64,000 bases of DNA from Chenopodium formosanum (Eukaryota > Streptophyta > Magnoliopsida > Caryophyllales > Amaranthaceae), in assembly GCA_024500155.1 (NCBI GenBank), contig CM044872.1, positions 56,859,460 through 56,923,459 on the forward strand, written 5' to 3'. This document shows, in pieces, positions 56,888 to 64,000 of the stretch. The position numbers and the translations under genes are program-made. The notes beneath the pieces are model-generated. The model had not been told where the DNA came from and searched no databases. It worked only from the letters and a program-made list of their open reading frames with translations. Numbering within the stretch: position 1 is the first letter of the stretch; the number at the start of each line of letters is the position of its first letter.

Positions 56888-58550
56888 GTTACTCGGACAC
56901 GGGTACGGGTATCCGATATTGGTACGGATCCGAGTGTCCGATACGTCATTTTTAAAAATTTAGGACACGGGGACACCGGCTAAACTTTGGACTCGGGTAC
57001 GGATACGGCAATAAAATTTTTTAAGGAAAAAAACCGGATAATTAGTGCAACAAAATTAAAATATTCATGAAAATTGATTACATAAACTGATAAACACATA
57101 ACAAAAGAAGTCTTAGAATAAAAACTTAATATCCCAAACAATACGGACTACATAACAAAAGAGTGAAAGACCAAATGTACTGAACAATATATCAAAAGAT
57201 GTTCTTCAATTCTTCACTTCATAGTTTTAAACTTCCAAAATTCCTTCAGCAGCTCAAGGATGACTAAAAAAAACACTTCTTCTCAAAGGTCATTAAATGA
57301 TATAGCTTCAAATTCTGGTTCATTGAGGGAAAGGTCAGCAACTTCTAACAAGCTATCTCCATCAATATTATCTCCCCCTTTAAAACCATGCAAACAACAA
57401 AAGTTAAAATAAATAAAATGAGACGTTATTTACAAGTTGAACATGAAAATAATAAATAAATAAATAAATGTTACCAACTTACCAATATCCCAATATTTGC
57501 TTGGTCCCTCTGTGTAATCCTTTTGCTTTCTAGAGAGCAATCGTAAGTTGTTGTGAATATAGACAAGAATTTCCAAGCGTAGAGTATTAAGCTTGTTTCT
57601 TTTGATACTTTGGATGCCCCCATATGTGCTCCAATTCCTCTCACAACAAGAAGAAGAAGCGGGTTGTGATAGCAGCTTGAACGCAAGGCTTTGCAACATT
57701 GGAGCACCTGAGCCATAATTGGACCACCATGACATGGGATCTTCATATGCCCTTGCTGCCATGACATGAGGTTCATTAAAGAACCCTAAACCCCCAGAAA
57801 AAGCTCCATATTCAAGAAAGACTTTCCGAGCATCATCGGCATTTGGGAAAAGCCTTTGTAAACACGCGTTTCTGTTTCTTGAAACCTCTTCATCTTCATT
57901 AGGAGGTACTCTTGGAGTGCTGCCTCCCCCTTGAATCCATTCTTGAGTGTAGTATTTAGGAACTAAAGAATGTGCCAAGCAATGTAAAGGGGTATTGCTT
58001 TTGTTCCACCTACTCTCAATGACTTTTTGAATAGCATCATAAAATGGAGACTGCCCTGTGAGAAAATCAGCATCTTCATGATCGAAAATAACTTTTTTCA
58101 CTTGTTCGATCATCGTATCCCACATGTCATACACCAAATGTAAGACACATGAGTCTGTATCAGCAGCCCTCAAGAAGTTCATCATGGGTAGTGTAAATTC
58201 AAGAAAATAATCAAGTCTATCCCACCATCCATCACTCACCAACAAATCCTTAACCTCCCCCGCCTTAAGTTCAACATAACCCTTCCCATTGACCTTAAAT
58301 TTCTTCCAGTCAGCATCCATCACAGTTTTTTCAAGAGCATCCTTTACCTTTCTTAGCCTAGTTGCCATCACTATCTTAGACCCAAACCTAGTTTCAGCAA
58401 CCTTTAAGAGTCTTAAATCAGAATAACGTTCAAAAATTGTTTTGGACAAACTATGATTTTGAATAAAATAATTAATTTCATCAACTTGCTTCACTAAATC
58501 TGAAATCCATTGACACTCTTTGTAATGGTCAGCTTTCTCACTAGGCTCAC
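56888..58550 (-). mobile_element. hAT transposon, 3' part, interrupted by a retrotransposon
   Basis: The left end begins near TTACTCGGACACGGGTACGG, with repeated GGACACGG/GGTACGG motifs, typical of a plant hAT family. The transposase 3' half follows on the minus strand. At 58,550 the element is cut by the LTR of an Athila-like retrotransposon, so its other half must lie past the window end. CTCAC at 58546-58550 is the probable 5-bp target duplication of that retrotransposon. Confidence 0.75.
57283..58550 (-). pseudogene. hAT transposase, C-terminal half, split by insertion
   Basis: Exon 57483-58550 continues, through a GT-AG intron in phase, into exon 57283-57377 (GDNIDGDSLLEVADLSLNEP, stop at 57,283). 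The protein includes AETRFGSKIVMATRLRKVKD in the catalytic core region. It also carries the C-terminal dimerisation domain (LLSQPASSSCCERNWSTYGG, KLNTLRLEILVYIHNNLRLL), the hallmark of hAT transposases. The frame is undamaged up to residue SEPSEK. Upstream of this the apparent residues (MHLRYNFLFI) are encoded by LTR sequence, which shows the break. Confidence 0.85.
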
Positions 58551-60068
58551 TGATGAATAAAAAGTTATACCGCAAGTGCACGGTGTCTGTTGTTAGCAGA
58601 GATTTAGCAAATACGGGTCGAATCCCACAGGGAGACAGGTTCTATTAGTTTTTGCCCAATTATATGAACTATTTCTATAAACGAATAATGATTTGATGAT
58701 TAATTAACTAAAGAATGACAATAATGGAAATAAGGTTGTTCTCAGATAAATTAAAGTCTAGGGCATACGTTCGGTCCACCATGCTTATACCAATCCAAGA
58801 AATGCAAACAATCCATTAATAAACAAACTAGGTCGAATAATTAAAGCACTTGTTAATCCTACGGTCGGGAATTAACGCTTACGAATTAACATATGCAGTT
58901 CGGCCGCTAACATAATCAAATTCGCCAATTGTAATTAAGCCTCTAAAAATATGATCTTTCAATTCTAATTTTATTAGCTAAATAATCAACTCATGATATT
59001 GGCCAATTACATGAATCAAACAATAAAGCACAAATCAATTGGAATTATTCAAACCCTAATTCATAAATTTATAAATAATCAAGCATAATTAATCAAGGTA
59101 TAAACATGGCTTCCCTCACTTAGCCCTAGAAAACGACTACTCGCTCATAATTGAAATAAACAAAACAAAAGAAACAAATAAACTAGAATTCATAATTAAT
59201 TAAAATAAAGAACGAAAGATTGAATGAAATACCTCAATGATTGAATTAATGGAGAAAAAACAAACTAGGGTTCAACAATGGAGAGAAAACAAAAAAACGT
59301 TCAATCTAGAAAATAAAGCATAAGAGGCAAAATAAAATCCTCTCAAGTATTTATATTATTGCCTCATCCTAAACAAAATAAATAAATAAATACATAAGAT
59401 ATAATGCTATTGGATGATAATTGATGACGTGGCACGACACTCGACTTGATTACGTCAAACGACCAAGAAACGTTGGAGCAGCAACGAGCTATAGCTCTCT
59501 GATGAGCGAGCTATCGCTCTTCGTCGAATGTAGCTACTGCCTTGGTGAGCTAGCTGGCGAGCTATAGCTCGCATAAGACTTTGCGTATGGCAGTGGTGAG
59601 CTAATAGGCGAGCTAGCTTGCGAACGATAGCTCGGAGCTTCCTTGGCTTGCTGCCTTACTGAGCTAGTGCTCGAGCTATAGCTCGTGCTTAGCTCGATGC
59701 AAGAATGCTTAGCAACTCAAATTGTCAATGCACCAAAGGCCTAAAACGATCTCATACTTGCAACAAGGGCTACGAAACAACTCCGATTTGCTTCAAGGAA
59801 TCTACATACATATATAAGCACAAGGTCAATGAATCATCGGCCTCAAATCAACATCCCTCCATCCAACGACAAATGCTGAATTCTTCCGAGAGCGTCCAAA
59901 TAGCTATGAGAACTACCTGAAACATTAAGAAAACACAAACGGAGCATAATACAGCACGATAGTGATAACCTATGCATAAATGACTCTAAACCAACGACTA
60001 AGAGACTAAGAAGTAACTAAAAACAATGAAAAATGTGCCCAACAATCCTATACAAATATGATTTATCA
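58551..60068 (-). repeat. 3' LTR of the Athila-like element
   Basis: In element sense the 1,518-bp repeat begins TGATAAATCATATTTG and ends TTTTTATTCATCA, so the ends TGAT...ATCA are inverted. It abuts a polypurine tract on one side and hAT coding sequence on the other. The end contains TGTGGGATTCGACCCG and CACTTGCGGTATAAC, sequences seen near LTR ends of this lineage. The partner LTR is outside the window, so the boundaries rest on TG/CA, the PPT and the break in hAT. Confidence 0.72.
59486..59684. repeat. Cluster of GAGCTATAGCTC palindromes in the LTR
   Basis: Perfect copies lie at 59486-59497, 59559-59570 and 59673-59684. Variants include GAGCTATCGCTC at 59508-59519 (10 bp after the first copy), GAGCTAGTGCTC at 59661-59672 (directly abutting the last copy), GAGCTAGC near 59,547 and CGATAGCTCG near 59,625. 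Each is a self-complementary 12-mer or near relative. Confidence 0.9.
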
Positions 60069-60083
60069 AATTCCCCCAAGCTA
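60069..60083 (-). other. Polypurine tract of the Athila-like element
   Basis: In element sense TAGCTTGGGGGAATT immediately precedes the LTR start TGATAAATC. Confidence 0.7.
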
Positions 60084-60757
60084 AACCGTTGCTTGTCCTC
60101 AAGCAACACCTTAGACTCAAAACAGACGAATACAATAAATATGATTTCCAGGGAACCAGAATAAGACCAACCCAACTCTCGAGCAAGCAATCAAACCAGA
60201 GTTATTAAGATCAAAATTTAGCTCGGATACGAATAAAACTACCTTACATCATGATCCACAATTGAAACCAAACTTGGCCACAACCCATTTCCCAATCAAG
60301 CTAGTCGTCGCCGCACACCTTGCAGATTACGAACATTTTGATGCATAAAAGGGTAATGTAACAACAATAAGAGATTACTTTCACTCAATTATTCAATACA
60401 CATGCTGATCAAAAGGACTTTTTTTAAAGCTTGTAATGGGGCTAAGGTGAAAAGGTAGGATAATATTTAGGAAGATGTGAGCGAAAAGCTAACTTGGGGA
60501 GCATAAATATGAAAATGAACATGACCAAATGCAACCGATTGAAATGACCTTTGTTATTCCATCTAACTTCACAAACATCCTCCAAAACAAACAATCTACT
60601 GATTATTTATGAATGAAATTAATTTCTTCTCCTTTTCATTGCCTTTTTTTTTCTTTTTCTTTCTTTTTCAACATATAAACAAGCTCTTCTTTTCATTCTC
60701 TTTATTTCTTCTTATTCTTCTTTTCATTTTTTTTTTTATTAATTTTTTTTTTTTTTT

Positions 60758-60798
<41 letters not shown>

Positions 60799-61615
60799 AT
60801 TGAACTTCTCAACTTTTGATACAACCCCATCAAACTCAACTTGGCCATGGTTGCATGGAATGAAACCTGACATTACCAAACAACAACTTATCAATGAGCT
60901 CCCCCAAGCTAGACTTGGGAATAGTAACCAACGAGGCTAAGAGGCTTGTAATGTGGCTATATAATAATGAATGGGCAAGGCAACAACATGGGTGAGCAAA
61001 ATGGGAACAAATGTATCTAAATATCATCTGAAGGCTACCTAGAGAAAAGGGCCTTTATCATACGCAGCATGCATAAGTGATAACCAAATTACTAATAGAT
61101 CTCAAACCGAGGTTACTCAAATAACGGATTGCATCGGTCACACAAACACAAAGTAGGGTGATATAGCAAGAGAATTGGCTAGCTATACTTGATACGGGAC
61201 AACCAATCTTGCCGCTAACCATTCAATTGATTCACATAATGTAAAGTAGGTAGCATTGTATAGCACAAACCGACTGAATTTTGAAATCATAACTAAGGTC
61301 AAAAGAAACTCAAAAGAATCAAGTTTAAGTCCGCACACGGTTCGAAATCACAAGCATAGAAAGAGGACACAAAAATGCAAAAGAGAAAGACTTAGCTAAA
61401 ACACTAAACTAGGAAAGCAATACACTTTTTTTCGTTATACGTAAACTCCCACTCTTAGTGAATGGTACAAACCGTACAACAATCCTACTAAAGCAAATAA
61501 AGCTACACTATAAAAGCAATTAAAGATAGACATCCCTCCCCCAAGCTAAATGAAACACAGTGTCCTCACTGTGAAAAATGCATAAAGACAAAAGGGAAGA
61601 GAAGAAAAAAAATTC
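60084..61615 (-). other. Noncoding region between env-like ORF and 3' LTR
   Basis: There is no coding sequence. It has a very T-rich stretch (about 60,634-60,797; A-rich in element sense) and two more TAGCTTGGGGG motifs, at 60901-60911 and 61548-61558. The one at 61,548 and the true PPT are both preceded in element sense by GAGGACA-containing sequence. Confidence 0.65.
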
Positions 61616-63070
61616 TCACTGATCAGAAACAAGGCCGGGAGCAGCATCACCGGTAGTAGGAAGGGTTTCCTCTCGTGCAGCAGTGGTGGCAACTGTAGCG
61701 GGTTCATCTCCTCGAACTGAGCGGCGTAGGCTCTTGACCTCCTTGCGAAGCTTGACTACATGATCCTTGATGATGTCGAATTTCTTAGATGTCTCCTCTC
61801 GAAAAGAGGTGAAAGAATTCAGAATAGCTTGCAATGCCTCCTCTACAGTCAATGAAACATCAGTATTGGCTTGAGAGGAAGTTCCTGCCTCTCTAGGCTC
61901 GACATTAGTGACATGTGGTGGTGCTTGGGTGCCAGTCATCTGTGGTAGAGGAGGTTGGGAACCTAACTGAATAGAATCCGCATGGTTTGGAGCGAATAAC
62001 CATGAATCATCACTGGTTAAATGAGCCTCGGCACGTGGGAGGTAAGAGTAACGTGTTTTTCGTTGTCCTTTCAAATTTCCCTTTAAGCACCAAACATAAC
62101 GAGTGTCACTTCCCCTTCTCTCCAACTCAATCCATTCAAAACGTTTCATCGCATCAATATCCAATGACTTATGTTTTGAAACTGGAGTCTTACCCTTAGT
62201 CGATAGTCCCAAGGACTTGGCAATGCAAGTAATAAACCCCCCACAGTGGATTTCACTAGACTCATCACGAACATTGAGAAAAGAGCGAATCAAGAAACTC
62301 CCATAATCTATATGACCGTGTTGTTCCAGATCATCACTCATAATGAACCATAGGTGCCGGAGGTCACTAGTGCATACTTGACTCATGTCTTTCTTAGGAT
62401 AGAAAGCACCCTTAATCAACCGGTGAAGCATCCTCATGGTTGGATTAATAATTGATGATGACTTGCTATGACTAGCTCGCCAATCTTCCCTATCAGTAAT
62501 TTCAGACCAGAATTCATCAGCATAAAATAGATCCTCCTCCTTGACGAGACCATCAAGAAAAGTGTCGAAATTGTCCGGATGAATCACTCCGTTTTGTTTC
62601 CAACCAAAGACCTCATTCAACCTATCAACTGTCATTTTGTGTTTCTCTCCATCAAGTTGAAATTTTATATGCAATTTAGGATAAGTTTTCAAACACCCAT
62701 GGACTTCAAGAGAAGCCAAAAATTCATATGTCCAGTCTTTATAGGTGTACTCCTCAAAGCTTAGGAATTTCTCCCATGAAGAAGAGGATAAGGCCCATAG
62801 AATGCTCCCAGGTAAACCTAACTTTTCAGCATCTTTCTTTGAATAAAATAGTGTAGGCTTTACGGGACGGGTAAGGATATTGTCAAATCGGCCCTTATGT
62901 GCGGGGTCAAGGAAAGAGGGTTGGCTTTCAGATTGAGGTGTGGGAATAGGAGTTGGGTAGGCTAATGGTTGAGGGGTTTTGGGCAGGGGTTTGTTCTTGG
63001 AGATTGGCTTGCTTTGTGGTATTGGTTTAGTGGCGTTTCGTTTGGGATTTGTCCTCCTAGCTGCAGTCAT
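61616..63070 (-). CDS. Athila ORF1/env-like protein (putative plant transposon protein)
   Basis: An intact 484-residue frame. The N-terminus is Pro/Lys-rich (NPKRNATKPIPQSKPISK), followed by FLDPAHKGRFDNILTRPVKP, KLGLPGSILWALSS and YEFLASLEVHGCLKT. This is the arrangement of the 'putative plant transposon protein'/Athila ORF1-type domain found between pol and the 3' LTR. A coiled-coil-like C-terminal region follows (about 415-460; SFREETSKKFDIIKDHVVKL). No transmembrane segment or signal peptide is evident, so an envelope role is not supported by the sequence. The frame has no breaks, unlike the chromovirus, suggesting a recent copy or continued constraint. Confidence 0.8.
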   Translation of the reverse strand: MTAARRTNPKRNATKPIPQSKPISKNKPLPKTPQPLAYPTPIPTPQSESQPSFLDPAHKGRFDNILTRPVKPTLFYSKKDAEKLGLPGSILWALSSSSWEKFLSFEEYTYKDWTYEFLASLEVHGCLKTYPKLHIKFQLDGEKHKMTVDRLNEVFGWKQNGVIHPDNFDTFLDGLVKEEDLFYADEFWSEITDREDWRASHSKSSSIINPTMRMLHRLIKGAFYPKKDMSQVCTSDLRHLWFIMSDDLEQHGHIDYGSFLIRSFLNVRDESSEIHCGGFITCIAKSLGLSTKGKTPVSKHKSLDIDAMKRFEWIELERRGSDTRYVWCLKGNLKGQRKTRYSYLPRAEAHLTSDDSWLFAPNHADSIQLGSQPPLPQMTGTQAPPHVTNVEPREAGTSSQANTDVSLTVEEALQAILNSFTSFREETSKKFDIIKDHVVKLRKEVKSLRRSVRGDEPATVATTAAREETLPTTGDAAPGLVSDQ

Positions 63071-64000
63071 GACTAAAGAATAATCACAGTTTCTGCTGCA
63101 AAGTCTTCAACACTTCACCAATTAGAAACACAAACCAGAAAATCACAGGAATAATATTCAAGTTAAGTTCAGCAATGCACAACAAGAATCGTCCAAAAAA
63201 TCAATCAAGAATCGTCCAAAAATCAATCAAGAATCTATAATCCAGAGTAACAACCCAAGCTAAGGTATATGTCCAAACAAATCACAATTCACAAATAAGT
63301 TCAAAGATAAAGAAGAAATTTGATCACAAAACCTTTATGAATTTGTCGATTAGGCCCAAATCTGATGTCAATCCCTATATAAATGCTAAATAACAAGTCC
63401 AAGACTCCAATTTGCTCCAATGTGAATGAAATCAAAAACCCCTATTTCAATTGAAAAAGTTAGGGTTTGCACAAGAGGTGTGATTTGGGAAAAATAGGTG
63501 AATTGGTGGTTAAAGGGTGGCTTGGAGTGGTCGCCGGCGGCCTAAGGTGACTCGCCGGCGGTGGTTGTGAGGTTCGGAGGTGCGGGTTGCTAAGAGAATG
63601 ATGGAGCAGTGGGAAGGAGTTATGGGTTTTTGAGAAGCAGGGGAGTGAAATTATTAGGCTTAAAACATGTGGGCTGCTAATGGGTTGTAAAAGGGGAGCT
63701 ATAGCTCACTCGTCAAGGAGCTCTCGCTCGGGCATACAGTGGGGTGTAGTAGCACCGAGCTATAGCTCGTTCTTCAAGTGAGCTATCGCTCAGGCTGCTG
63801 ATTGCTCTCGATCTGTGCGAGCTAATTCACGAGCTGCTGCTGCTTCGTGCTGCAGGTACAACGTCAACTTCACAGGCTCGTAACTTCTGATTCGTAAGTC
63901 GTATATAGGCGTGTGACCTACCCTTGGAAAGCTCTTCAAGTGTAGTTTCCAACCCAACTTGAATCATATCAATCCGACCTCTATAACTGAAGTTATGGAT
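63071..64000 (-). other. Internal region of the Athila-like element upstream of the env-like ORF
   Basis: No frame of note. A GCCGGCGG-rich segment with two inverted CGCCGGCGG copies (63,530-63,560) and a second GAGCTATAGCTC palindrome cluster (63,696-63,791) lie here. The pol gene is not yet reached at the window end. Confidence 0.6.
63696..63791. repeat. Second GAGCTATAGCTC palindrome cluster
   Basis: GAGCTATAGCTC (63696-63707) is followed after 10 bp by GAGCTCTCGCTC (63718-63729). GAGCTATAGCTC (63757-63768) is followed after 11 bp by GAGCTATCGCTC (63780-63791). A further relative (GAGCTAATTCACGAGCTGC) follows near 63,820. Confidence 0.9.

Larger units (their letters stand above)
58551..64000 (-). 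mobile_element. Athila-like Ty3/gypsy retrotransposon, 3' part (continues beyond window)
   Basis: In element order (minus strand) it has internal DNA with a palindrome cluster (63,690-63,830), an env-like/ORF1-type gene (63,070-61,616), a long noncoding region with repeated TAGCTTGGGGG motifs, a polypurine tract (60,069-60,083) and a 3' LTR (60,068-58,551). Gag, pol and the 5' LTR would lie past 64,000. The extra ORF between pol and the 3' LTR and the TAGCTTGGGGG tract fit the Athila lineage. Confidence 0.78.

Noticed and set aside
60609..60803. Phe-rich ORF
   Set aside because: It is a translation of T-rich DNA in the noncoding part of the Athila-like element.

Overview
The window is nuclear DNA of a flowering plant, almost certainly a eudicot. 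It has genes with many GT-AG introns, AT-rich intergenic DNA, plant-type MITEs, SINEs, an RTE-type LINE, Ty3 LTR retrotransposons and a hAT element. The protein families are plant ones (DYW-type PPR, plastid DXS with a transit peptide, DOXC dioxygenases, plant GT47). I cannot name the species from the sequence.

Layout: (1) 1-17,843 (+) is the 3' part of a multi-KH-domain RNA-binding protein gene. All seven exons in the window splice in phase, but introns 3 and 5 have grown to 5.7 and 8.2 kb. Intron 3 holds several MITEs and a SINE. Intron 5 holds a 5'-truncated RTE LINE and a complete-length, disabled chromovirus (10,962-16,664) with identical-length 416-bp LTRs and a perfect 5-bp target duplication. 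(2) 17,844-21,700 is gene-free, with Stowaway MITEs and a degenerate telomere-like tract. (3) 21,754-23,952 (+) is a single-exon DYW PPR gene. (4) 25,053-28,662 (-) is a ten-exon class-2 1-deoxy-D-xylulose-5-phosphate synthase gene, whose exons sum exactly to 715 aa. (5) 28.7-32.8 kb is repeat-rich spacer. (6) 32,783-39,719 (-) carries two tandem 2-oxoglutarate/Fe(II) dioxygenase genes with the same three-exon structure and related introns and promoters. (7) 39.7-45.5 kb is mostly featureless, with SINE, LINE and MITE remnants. (8) 45,523-50,261 (-) is a six-exon GT47 exostosin-family glycosyltransferase gene. (9) 51.6-53.4 kb is a six-copy tandem array of about 300-330 bp. (10) 54.3-56.2 kb holds a microsatellite, a Helitron-like end, a MULE foldback element and a SINE fragment. 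(11) 56.7-64.0 kb is a nested stack: a Cys-rich gene remnant abutted by a hAT transposon, whose transposase is split by an Athila-like Ty3 retrotransposon that runs off the window.

The host genes span RNA binding, organelle RNA editing, plastid isoprenoid supply, small-molecule oxidation and Golgi glycosylation. The class-2 DXS and the two oxygenases lie on one strand within 15 kb, which is at most a hint of a specialised-metabolism neighbourhood.

The most unusual structure is a set of 12-bp palindromes (GAGCTATAGCTC), paired at one helical turn with GAGC-TATC/CTCG-CTC variants. They form two separate clusters in the Athila-like element, one in its LTR and one in its internal region.
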